Origin: JBBDYG01 sp040901765
Lineage (GTDB): Bacteria > Planctomycetota > Planctomycetia > Pirellulales > Lacipirellulaceae
Direction of reading: 5' to 3'
Assembly (NCBI GenBank): GCA_040901765.1
Contig: JBBDYG010000005.1
Coordinates: 1-9,542, forward strand
Length of the DNA: 9,542 nt
Positions 1 to 6,721 of this stretch are shown one piece after another (the stretch's first letter is position 1; each line of letters begins with the position of its first letter). Below the pieces are notes generated by a model that was not told where the DNA came from, ran no database searches, and worked only from the letters and a program-made list of their open reading frames with translations. The position numbers were made by a program, and so were the translations under genes.

Positions 1-1
1 C

Positions 2-2425
2 ACCAAGTTCATCACGCCCGCCGTCATGGCTTCGGGTTGGGATGTCCTGTCGCAGGTTCGGGAGCAGGTCTTTTTCACCAAGGGCCGGATCATTGTTCGC
101 GGCAGGCTCGTCAGCCGGGGTAAGGCCAAGTTTGCCGACTACATCCTCTACTTCAAACCCAATGTGCCCGTCGCCCTCATCGAGGCGAAGGACAACAGTC
201 ACTCGGTCGGCGGTGGTATGCAGCAGGGTCTCGAGTACGCCGCGACCCTCGACATCCCTTTCGTTTTCTCTTCAAACGGGGACGCATTCGTATTCCACGA
301 TCGCACCGGCCAAAGCGCGCGGACGGAAACCGAACTGTCGCTCCATGATTTCCCCAGACCGGAGCAACTCTGGGCTAAGTACCGCCAGTGGAAAGATCTT
401 GCACCCGCACAAGAGGAGATCGTCCTCCAGGACTATTTCGATGATGGCGGCGACAAGGAACCGCGCTACTACCAGCGCATCGCCATCAACAAGGCCATCG
501 AGGCGATCGCCAAGGGACGGGATCGCATTCTGCTGGTCATGGCGACTGGCACCGGCAAGACCTACACCGCTTTCCAGATCATCTGGCGCTTGTGGAAAGG
601 AGGCCGCAAGAAACGCATCCTGTTCCTCGCCGACCGCAACGTTCTCGTCGACCAGACGATGGTGAACGATTTCCGCCCTTTTGGCTCGGCCATGGCGAAG
701 CTGAGTACCGGGTCGAAAACCATCGAGCGCGAGGACGGGAGAGAGGTTCAACTGCCGAGCGCCATCGATAAGAAGCATCGGCGCATCGACACGGCTTATG
801 AGATCTACCTCGCGCTGTATCAGGCCATCACCGGCCCGGAGGAGCGCCAGAAGCTCTTCCGCGAACTCTCCCCGGATTTCTTCGACCTCATCGTGATCGA
901 CGAGTGCCACCGCGGCAGCGCCGCGGAGGATTCCGCGTGGCGGGAGATCCTCGATTACTTCTCCTCCGCCACCCAGATCGGGCTCACCGCCACGCCAAAG
1001 GAGACCGAATACGTCTCCAACATCCACTATTTCGGCAAGCCTGTTTACACCTATTCGCTCAAGGAAGGCATTCGCGACGGCTTCCTTGCGCCCTACAAGG
1101 TGGTCAAGGTCCACCTCGATGTCGACGTGGAGGGTTACCGCCCTGCGAAGAACGAGACGGACAAGTACGGCTATGAGATCGAGGACCGCATCTACAACCA
1201 AAAGGACTTCGACCGCAATCTTGTCATTGACGAACGAACCAGGCGTGTCGCCCGCAAAGTGACCGAATTCCTGAAAGAAAGCGGTGACCGCTTTCAGAAA
1301 ACGATCGTCTTCTGCGTGGATACCGAGCACGCAGCGCGCATGCGCCAAGCCCTCATCAACGAAAATCCGGACCTGGTGAAGCAAAACGAACGCTACGTCA
1401 TGCGAATCACCGGCGATGACGCCGAAGGCTGCGCCCAGATCGGAAACTTCATCGACCCGGAAGCAAAATATCCGGTCATCGTCACCACCTCGCGCCTGCT
1501 TTCCACCGGAGTAGACGCCCAGACCTGCCGGCTGATCGTGCTTGACCGCGAAGTCGGCTCGATGACCGAGTTCAAGCAGATCATGGGACGCGGCACCCGT
1601 GTCCACGAAGACACCAAGAAGTACTACTTCACCTTGCTCGACTTCAGGAAGGTGACCAACCACTTCGCCGATCCGGACTTCGATGGCGAGCCGGTCCAGA
1701 TCTACGAGCCGGGCGAGTACGACCCCATCACGCCGCCAGACAACGTTCGGCCGCCCGACGGTGGTGACGAAGTCATTCCACCCAAACCCGGGGACGACGA
1801 GCAGATCGTCGTCGATCCGCTATCGCCCGATATCAACATCACCCCGGGCATCGAGCAGCAGCGCAAGTACTACATCAAGGGCAAGCCCGTCAGCGTTGTC
1901 GCCGAGCGCATCGAATACCTCGACGAGAACGGCAGGCTGGTCACCGAAAGCCTGCGCGACTATTCGAAGAACGCACTGAAGAAGCGCTTTGCCAGTCTCG
2001 ACGATTTCCTCAGGCGCTGGCGGAGCGCCGAGCGCAAGCAGGCGATCATCGAGGAACTCGCTGCCGAGGGACTGCTGCTCGATCCGCTCGCCGACGAGGT
2101 AGGCAAGGACTTCGACCCCTTCGACCTTATTTGCCATGTGGCTTTCGACCAGCCGCCGCTCACCCGGCGCGAGCGCGCTGACAACGTGCGCAAGCGCGAC
2201 GTGTTCACCCGGTATGGGGCACAAACCCGTGCCGTCCTCGAAGCCCTGCTGCAGAAGTACCAGGACGAAGGCGTCACCGGTCTGGACGATCCGCGCATCC
2301 TGAAAATCGCGCCCTTCGACGCCATGGGCACGCCAGTCGAACTGCTCAAGGGATTCGGCGGCAGAAACGGCTTCGAAAAAGCCGTCCACGAACTCCAAAG
2401 CGCTCTTTACGATAAGGCGGCCTGA
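2..2425 (+). CDS. hsdR: Type I restriction enzyme R subunit HsdR (5' partial)
   Basis: This is the ATP-dependent DNA translocase and endonuclease subunit of a type I restriction-modification complex; it cuts unmodified DNA after translocation. The reading frame is open to the window edge (TKFITPAV precedes the ATG at 26, and 'KFITPA..GWD' is the usual HsdR N-terminus), so the true start lies outside and ATG 26 is internal. Numbering from that ATG: a PD-(D/E)XK nuclease domain with D38, E53-A-K55 and a QxxxY motif (Q67-Y71); a superfamily 2 helicase core with Walker A ATGTGKT (173-179), DECH box (292-295), LTATP motif III (320-324) and motif VI QIMGRGTR (518-525); an acidic proline-rich linker at about 565-612; then an EcoEI-type C-terminal domain from about 613, which would contact the methylase. 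All key residues are intact and there is no frameshift. It is the first gene of the visible operon, 5 bp before hsdM. Confidence 0.96.
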   Translation, partial: TKFITPAVMASGWDVLSQVREQVFFTKGRIIVRGRLVSRGKAKFADYILYFKPNVPVALIEAKDNSHSVGGGMQQGLEYAATLDIPFVFSSNGDAFVFHDRTGQSARTETELSLHDFPRPEQLWAKYRQWKDLAPAQEEIVLQDYFDDGGDKEPRYYQRIAINKAIEAIAKGRDRILLVMATGTGKTYTAFQIIWRLWKGGRKKRILFLADRNVLVDQTMVNDFRPFGSAMAKLSTGSKTIEREDGREVQLPSAIDKKHRRIDTAYEIYLALYQAITGPEERQKLFRELSPDFFDLIVIDECHRGSAAEDSAWREILDYFSSATQIGLTATPKETEYVSNIHYFGKPVYTYSLKEGIRDGFLAPYKVVKVHLDVDVEGYRPAKNETDKYGYEIEDRIYNQKDFDRNLVIDERTRRVARKVTEFLKESGDRFQKTIVFCVDTEHAARMRQALINENPDLVKQNERYVMRITGDDAEGCAQIGNFIDPEAKYPVIVTTSRLLSTGVDAQTCRLIVLDREVGSMTEFKQIMGRGTRVHEDTKKYYFTLLDFRKVTNHFADPDFDGEPVQIYEPGEYDPITPPDNVRPPDGGDEVIPPKPGDDEQIVVDPLSPDINITPGIEQQRKYYIKGKPVSVVAERIEYLDENGRLVTESLRDYSKNALKKRFASLDDFLRRWRSAERKQAIIEELAAEGLLLDPLADEVGKDFDPFDLICHVAFDQPPLTRRERADNVRKRDVFTRYGAQTRAVLEALLQKYQDEGVTGLDDPRILKIAPFDAMGTPVELLKGFGGRNGFEKAVHELQSALYDKAA

Positions 2426-2430
2426 ACCCC

Positions 2431-3870
2431 ATGTCTGTCCGCAATACCGTCAAGTCCATTCAGGACATCATGTGGAAGGACGTCGGCGTCGATGGCGACG
2501 CCCAGCGCATCTCCCAACTCTGCTGGATGTTCTTCCTCAAGATCATTGACGATCAGGACCAGGAACTGGAGCAGATACAGGAAGGCTACCGCTCGCCCAT
2601 CCCGAAGCGGTTCCAGTGGCGCACCTGGGCCGCGGATCCCGAGGGAGTTACCGGCGATGAGCTCATCGGATTTGTTAATGACGAGCTGTTTCCGAAGCTG
2701 AAGGAATTGCCGGGCGCTGGCAGCGATGGTCGCCGCCGCGTCGTTCGCGATGTGTTCGAGGACGCCTACAACTACATGAAGTCCGGCCATCTCATGCGGC
2801 AGGTGGTAAACAAGATCAGCGCCATCGACTTCAACAATCTTAAGGAAAGGCAGCACTTCGGCGATATCTACGAACAGATTCTCAACGACCTGCAAAGCGC
2901 CGGAAACGCGGGGGAGTTCTATACCCCGCGCGCAGTGACCTGCTTCATGGTAGATCGCATCGATCCGAAACCAGGTCAGATTCTCTTCGATCCTGCTTGC
3001 GGTACCGGCGGCTTCCTTACTTGCGCCATCGACCACATGCGCAAGCACTATGTGAAGACCCCGAAGCAGGGGCAGAAGATGCAGCAGGCGCTGCGCGCCG
3101 TGGAGAAGAAACAGCTCCCGCACATGCTGTGCGTCACCAACATGTTGCTGCATGACATCGACGACCCGTCGTTCGTGCGCCACGACAACACGCTCGCCCG
3201 CCCCTACATCAGCTATGGGCAGTCCGACCGCGTGGACATCGTGCTCACCAATCCGCCCTTCGGCGGGCGCGAGGAAGACGGCATCGAGAGCAATTTCCCC
3301 AAGCACTTTCAGACCCGCGAGACCGCCGACCTGTTCCTCGCCCTCATCATCCGCCTGCTCAAACCCGGCGGACGCGCCGCCGTGGTGCTGCCGGACGGCA
3401 CCCTCTTCGGCGAGGGCGTGAAGACGCGGCTGAAGGAACACCTGCTGGAGGAATGCAACCTCCACACTATCGTGCGGCTGCCCAACAGCGTCTTCAAGCC
3501 CTATGCCAGCATCGGTACTAACTTACTGTTTTTCGAGAAAGGCGAGCCGACGAAGGAGATCTGGTTTTACGAACACCGTGTTCCCGAGGGGCAAAAGGCC
3601 TACTCGATGACCAAGCCCATCCGGATCGAGCACCTGAAGCCCTGCGCCGACTGGTGGGGGAAGCGTGAGGAAAACGAAGTTGCGTGGAAAGTCGGGATCG
3701 ACGAGGTCAAAGGGCGCAGCTACAACCTCGACATCAAGAACCCCCACACCGTCGCCGACGACCACGGCGATCCGGAGGAACTGCTTGCCAAGCTCGACGA
3801 GGCGGAAAAGCAGGCCGCCGCACTGCGCGACCAACTCAAGTCCATTCTGACGGAGGCGCTGCTGCGATGA
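2431..3870 (+). CDS. hsdM: Type I DNA methyltransferase subunit HsdM (N6-adenine)
   Basis: This is the S-adenosylmethionine-dependent N6-adenine methyltransferase subunit. Two copies bind one HsdS to methylate the host's target sites, and the trimer forms the core for restriction with HsdR. The 479 residues match the family's usual length. Residues 1 to about 140 form the helical HsdM N-terminal domain ('QRISQLCWMFFLKIIDD'). The catalytic domain follows, with the family sequence 'AGEFYTPRAV', SAM-binding motif I DPACGTGGF (187-195) and catalytic motif IV NPPFGG (274-279). The last ~40 residues are a charged, probably coiled-coil helix (ELLAKLDEAEKQAAALRDQL), typical of the contact with HsdS. 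The ATG at 2431 lies 5 bp after hsdR, with a weak purine-rich stretch AAGGCGG about 10 nt upstream. The stop overlaps the next gene by ATGA. Nothing is truncated. Confidence 0.97.
   Translation: MSVRNTVKSIQDIMWKDVGVDGDAQRISQLCWMFFLKIIDDQDQELEQIQEGYRSPIPKRFQWRTWAADPEGVTGDELIGFVNDELFPKLKELPGAGSDGRRRVVRDVFEDAYNYMKSGHLMRQVVNKISAIDFNNLKERQHFGDIYEQILNDLQSAGNAGEFYTPRAVTCFMVDRIDPKPGQILFDPACGTGGFLTCAIDHMRKHYVKTPKQGQKMQQALRAVEKKQLPHMLCVTNMLLHDIDDPSFVRHDNTLARPYISYGQSDRVDIVLTNPPFGGREEDGIESNFPKHFQTRETADLFLALIIRLLKPGGRAAVVLPDGTLFGEGVKTRLKEHLLEECNLHTIVRLPNSVFKPYASIGTNLLFFEKGEPTKEIWFYEHRVPEGQKAYSMTKPIRIEHLKPCADWWGKREENEVAWKVGIDEVKGRSYNLDIKNPHTVADDHGDPEELLAKLDEAEKQAAALRDQLKSILTEALLR
3852..3856 (+). promoter_or_regulatory. 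Shine-Dalgarno site deciding the start of the YhcG-family gene
   Basis: GGAGG lies inside the 3' end of hsdM, 10 nt before the ATG at 3867. It supports 3867 rather than the longer in-frame GTG at 3684, which would overlap hsdM by nearly 190 bp. The site and the ATGA overlap point to translational coupling with hsdM. Confidence 0.7.
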
Positions 3871-4976
3871 AGGCCGGTCTCGCCCTCTACGCCGACCTGC
3901 TGGGCGACATCAAAGGCCGCATCCGTCAGGCGCAAAACCGTGCGGCGCTGGCGGTCAATGCCGAACTGGTGCGGCTTTACTGGGACATCGGACGCCTGAT
4001 CGACCAGCGCCAGGAACAAGAAGGGTGGTCTGCGGGAGTAATCCCCCGGCTGTCACGCGACCTCAAGAACGAACTGCCGGAATTGAAAGGGTTTTCCGAG
4101 CGCAATCTGGGGCGCATGGTGGCCTTTTTCCGGACGTACCCGGTGCCCCGGGAGTTTTTGCCACGGGCTGTGGCAAAAACTGGTTCCAAGAGGAAATTGC
4201 CACAGCCCGTGGCAAAAATCGCCTCGACGGAACTGCTCTGGAACGTCCCCTGGGGGCATCACGCCCTGCTCATGGAGAAAATCAAGGACCAGACCACCCG
4301 CCGTTGGTACATGGAGCAAACCCTCGCCCATGGCTGGGGCCGCGACACCCTGGCGGCGATGATCAAAAGCCGGGCCCACGCAAGGCAGGGAGCGGCGGTC
4401 ACCAACTTTGCCAACCGCCTGCCCGCGCCGCAATCCGAACTGGCGGGGCAACTGCTCAAGGATCCCTACCTCTTCGACTTCCTCACCCTCGAAGAACCCT
4501 TCCATGAGCGTGAACTGGAAACGGGGCTGGTGCGGCATCTGGAAAAATTCCTGCTCGAGCTGGGCCAGGGCTTTGCCTTCGTGGGGCGGCAATATCCGAT
4601 GAGCGTCGGTGAGGCCGATTTCTACATCGACCTGCTTTTCTACCATCTCAAGCTGCGCGCCTTCATCGTCGTCGAGCTCAAGCGCGGCAAATTCAAGCCC
4701 GAATACGCCGGCAAGATGAACTTCTACTGCTCGGTGGTGGACGACAAGCTGAGGCACAAAACCGACCAGCCCACGATCGGTTTGATCCTGTGCCAGACCA
4801 AGGACAGATTCATCGCCGAATACGCCCTGCGCGACATCCGCAAACCGATCGGCGTGGCCGATTACGAGCTTACGCGCGCCCTGCCGAAGGAACTTGCTTC
4901 CAGCCTGCCGTCGATCGAGCAGATCGAAGCGGAGCTGCAAAGTGAGTTGCGGCGCGATCGGAAGGGCGAAGCGTGA
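3867..4976 (+). CDS. DUF1016/YhcG-family PD-(D/E)XK nuclease
   Basis: A 369-residue predicted nuclease of the YhcG (DUF1016) family, which has been assigned to the PD-(D/E)XK fold; its cellular role is not settled. The N-terminal DUF1016 domain (about 10-175) carries the family pattern 'LYWDIGRLI', 'FSERNLGRM' and 'PWGHHALLMEKIKD'. The C-terminal nuclease domain contains 'EADFYIDLLFYH' followed by 'FIVVELKRGKFKPEYAGKMNFY', giving D255, E270 and K272 as likely catalytic residues, all present. The C-terminus 'LPKELASSLPSIEQIEAEL' is characteristic of the family. The start is the ATG of an ATGA overlap with hsdM, and the stop overlaps the hsdS GTG, so the gene is wedged between hsdM and hsdS and is probably co-translated with them. 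Oddity: residues 97-118 carry a palindrome-encoded repeat (LPRAVAK / LPQPVAK). An accessory nuclease for the RM complex is an inference from position only. Confidence 0.93.
   Translation: MKAGLALYADLLGDIKGRIRQAQNRAALAVNAELVRLYWDIGRLIDQRQEQEGWSAGVIPRLSRDLKNELPELKGFSERNLGRMVAFFRTYPVPREFLPRAVAKTGSKRKLPQPVAKIASTELLWNVPWGHHALLMEKIKDQTTRRWYMEQTLAHGWGRDTLAAMIKSRAHARQGAAVTNFANRLPAPQSELAGQLLKDPYLFDFLTLEEPFHERELETGLVRHLEKFLLELGQGFAFVGRQYPMSVGEADFYIDLLFYHLKLRAFIVVELKRGKFKPEYAGKMNFYCSVVDDKLRHKTDQPTIGLILCQTKDRFIAEYALRDIRKPIGVADYELTRALPKELASSLPSIEQIEAELQSELRRDRKGEA
4155..4179. repeat. Palindromic unit A inside the YhcG-family gene
   Basis: A perfect 10-bp inverted repeat around a 5-base loop: TTTTTGCCAC, GGGCT, GTGGCAAAAA. 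In the gene's frame it encodes FLPRAVAK (residues 97-104). It can form a strong hairpin on either strand. It sits inside an intact coding region, so it is not a conventional terminator for this gene. Confidence 0.9.
4194..4218. repeat. Palindromic unit B, inverted copy of unit A
   Basis: The second copy has stems TTGCCAC and GTGGCAA around the loop AGCCC. Its 22 bases at 4197-4218 are the exact reverse complement of 4155-4176, so units A and B form a larger inverted repeat with a 20-base spacer. It encodes KLPQPVAK (residues 110-117). Because each unit is itself a palindrome, the inverted copy still reads as nearly the same peptide, with a 39-bp (13-codon) period. Confidence 0.9.
4960..4966 (+). 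promoter_or_regulatory. Shine-Dalgarno site for hsdS GTG start
   Basis: GGAAGGG ends 6 nt before GTG 4973. The spacing supports this GTG as the hsdS start even though it is not ATG. The first residues (MNAARLMQHFERISEVPDAVPRLRRFILDLAVRGKL) match the usual HsdS N-terminus. Confidence 0.7.
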
Positions 4977-6721
4977 ACGCCGCCAGGCTGATGCAGCACT
5001 TCGAGCGCATCAGTGAGGTGCCGGATGCTGTGCCGCGGCTGCGGCGGTTCATCCTGGATTTGGCGGTGCGGGGGAAGCTGGTGGAGCAAGACCCGAAGGA
5101 CGAGCCGGCGGCGGAACTGCTCGAGCGGATTCGGGCAGAGAAGGCGCGGCTGGTGAAGGAAGGAAAGATACGAAGCGCGAGAGCACTGGAAGTTAGTAAG
5201 GAAGATAGCGAGCGTTTTCAGATTCCCGTTACCTGGACTTGGTGCCGCCTTTCAGAAGTTGGAGCGATCGTTGGCGGCGGCACACCGCCCAGCGCTGATG
5301 CGGATAACTTCACAAACGGCGGCTCCGGAACTGCGTGGCTAACTCCCGCTGATCTAGGGAAACACACCGGCCTTTACGTATCCCACGGGGCTCGTGACCT
5401 GACACCGCAAGGGCTTCGTTCCTCGTCGGCGACCTTGATGCCGAAAGGCTCAGTTCTCTTCACGAGCCGCGCCCCAATCGGTTACACAGCGATTGCAGCG
5501 AACGAAGTATCGACGAATCAGGGATTCAAGTCTGTGGTGCCTTTCATCCCGGAGTGCAATCTCTACATCGCTGTCTACTTCCGCGCTTTCGGCAAATGGA
5601 TAGACGGCAAGGCATCTGGAACGACGTTTCGCGAAGTATCCGGGAAAATTGTCGCGAATCTTCCGTTTCCCCTTCCACCCCTCGCCGAACAACATCGCAT
5701 CATCGCCAAGGTCGACGAACTGATGACGCTGTGTGATCGGTTGGAGGCGGCGCAGGCGGGGCGTGAGAACCGGCGGGATCGGCTGGCGGCAGCGTCCCTG
5801 CATCGCCTGAACAACGGCGCGGATGTTGAGTCTTTCCGCGAGCACGCCCGCTTCCACCTCCGCCATCTCCCGCGCCTCACCACCCGCCCCGAGCACATCC
5901 AGCAACTCCGCCAGACCATCCTCAACCTCGCCGCCCGCGGCCAACTCGTCCCCCAAGACCCCAACGACGAAACAGCGTCCGTACTGCTCAATCGCATTGA
6001 GAAGAGAAAGGCAGAGTTGCTCGGCGAGGCCAAAATCAAGAAGACAAAGGCGTGCCGGAAATTCGATCTCAATGAGGTACCGCATAGCGTCCCGAAGTTG
6101 TGGACATGGGCCATGCTGGGTGAAATCACCGATGTTGGGACCGGAAGCACGCCGTCGAGGACGCAACCGTCGTTTTGGGACGATGGCTCGATTCCTTGGA
6201 TAAGTAGCGGGTCAACCTCTCAATCGCTCATAACCATAGGCGATGAGTTTGTAACTGAGAAAGCCGTGACGGCGCATCGGTTGCGCTTGTACCAGCCGGG
6301 AACTTTGTTAGTTGCGCTCTACGGACAGGGAAAAACGAGAGGTCAAGTAGCAACGCTCGGAATTGAATCAACCATCAACCAAGCCTGTGCGGCAGTCTGC
6401 CCGTTGCAGGGGTTCGAACCCATGCACTCGTATCTAAAACTCCTGCTTCAAAAAAATTACGACGAAGTCCGGGCACTTTCGGCGGGAGGAGCGCAGCCCA
6501 ATCTGAATGTCCAAAAGATCAAAGAAGTACTCGTTCCGCTTCCACCCGTCACCGAGCAACACCGCATCGTCGCGAAGGTCGACGAACTGATGGGCCTATG
6601 CGACCGGCTGAAAACGCAACTCACAGCCGCCCAAACCGAAAGCCGTGGGCTGCTCGAAACCACTCTAGCCGATGCGCTAGCCGAGAACGGTGAAACTCTC
6701 CAAGAGGTACTCCAAACATGA
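4973..6721 (+). CDS. hsdS: Type I restriction-modification specificity subunit HsdS
   Basis: This subunit recognises the bipartite DNA target and scaffolds two HsdM and the HsdR subunits. The 582 residues form two similar halves. Each has an arginine/leucine-rich lead-in (ILDLAVRGKL at 27-36; ILNLAARGQL at 316-325), a variable target recognition domain opening with a W-T-W motif (88-90 and 377-379), and a conserved helical spacer beginning 'PPLAEQHRIIAKVDELM' (235-251) or 'PPVTEQHRIVAKVDELM' (524-540). TRD1 spans about 82-233 and TRD2 about 370-522. The two TRDs differ clearly, so the target should be asymmetric; its sequence cannot be read from this. The start is GTG in a GTGA overlap with the YhcG gene, and the stop overlaps the next ATG (ATGA). 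The central connector is GC-rich (43 of 60 bases at 5881-5940) while TRD2 is much lower (30 of 60 at 6181-6240), consistent with domain exchange. Confidence 0.96.
   Translation: MNAARLMQHFERISEVPDAVPRLRRFILDLAVRGKLVEQDPKDEPAAELLERIRAEKARLVKEGKIRSARALEVSKEDSERFQIPVTWTWCRLSEVGAIVGGGTPPSADADNFTNGGSGTAWLTPADLGKHTGLYVSHGARDLTPQGLRSSSATLMPKGSVLFTSRAPIGYTAIAANEVSTNQGFKSVVPFIPECNLYIAVYFRAFGKWIDGKASGTTFREVSGKIVANLPFPLPPLAEQHRIIAKVDELMTLCDRLEAAQAGRENRRDRLAAASLHRLNNGADVESFREHARFHLRHLPRLTTRPEHIQQLRQTILNLAARGQLVPQDPNDETASVLLNRIEKRKAELLGEAKIKKTKACRKFDLNEVPHSVPKLWTWAMLGEITDVGTGSTPSRTQPSFWDDGSIPWISSGSTSQSLITIGDEFVTEKAVTAHRLRLYQPGTLLVALYGQGKTRGQVATLGIESTINQACAAVCPLQGFEPMHSYLKLLLQKNYDEVRALSAGGAQPNLNVQKIKEVLVPLPPVTEQHRIVAKVDELMGLCDRLKTQLTAAQTESRGLLETTLADALAENGETLQEVLQT
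5708..5725 (+). repeat. Direct repeat in hsdS conserved region, copy 1
   Basis: AAGGTCGACGAACTGATG is identical to 6575-6592, within a longer similar stretch (about 5685-5740 versus 6552-6607). It encodes KVDELM in the spacer helix after TRD1. Such conserved segments are the usual crossover points for TRD exchange in hsdS genes. Confidence 0.9.
6575..6592 (+). repeat. Direct repeat in hsdS conserved region, copy 2
   Basis: The exact 18-bp copy of 5708-5725, 867 bp (289 codons) further on, encoding KVDELM after TRD2. Confidence 0.9.
6702..6708 (+). promoter_or_regulatory. Probable Shine-Dalgarno site for the OLD-family gene
   Basis: AAGAGGT lies within the last codons of hsdS, 9 nt before ATG 6718. 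With the ATGA overlap it supports translational coupling of the OLD-family gene to hsdS. Confidence 0.55.

Noticed and set aside
272..1663. Long antisense open frame (463 codons) opposite hsdR
   Set aside because: It lies wholly within a well-supported hsdR on the other strand, and its translation has no recognisable motif; long antisense frames are common in GC-rich coding DNA.
1720..1860. Acidic proline-rich stretch in HsdR as a possible fusion or novel domain
   Set aside because: A proline- and acid-rich linker before the C-terminal domain is usual in EcoEI-like HsdR proteins.
2407..3465. Long antisense open frame (352 codons) opposite hsdM
   Set aside because: Overlaps conserved HsdM coding sequence completely, shows repetitive composition typical of a shadow frame, and has no credible upstream context.
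3684..3866. Longer N-terminus for the YhcG-family protein starting at GTG 3684
   Set aside because: It would overlap hsdM by almost 190 bp and add arginine-rich sequence unlike the family; ATG 3867 has a GGAGG site and the expected N-terminus.
4155..4218. Hairpins followed by A/T runs read as a rho-independent terminator
   Set aside because: They sit in the middle of an intact, conserved ORF with coupled genes downstream, so termination here would defeat the operon; treated as a palindromic repeat instead.
4053..4940. Antisense open frame (295 codons) opposite the YhcG-family gene
   Set aside because: Covers the conserved nuclease domain on the + strand and has no motif of its own.
6450..6456. 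Run of seven A in TRD2 of hsdS as a phase-variation tract
   Set aside because: Seven A is short, the frame is intact, and lysine/asparagine coding explains it; no second repeat tract supports slippage control.
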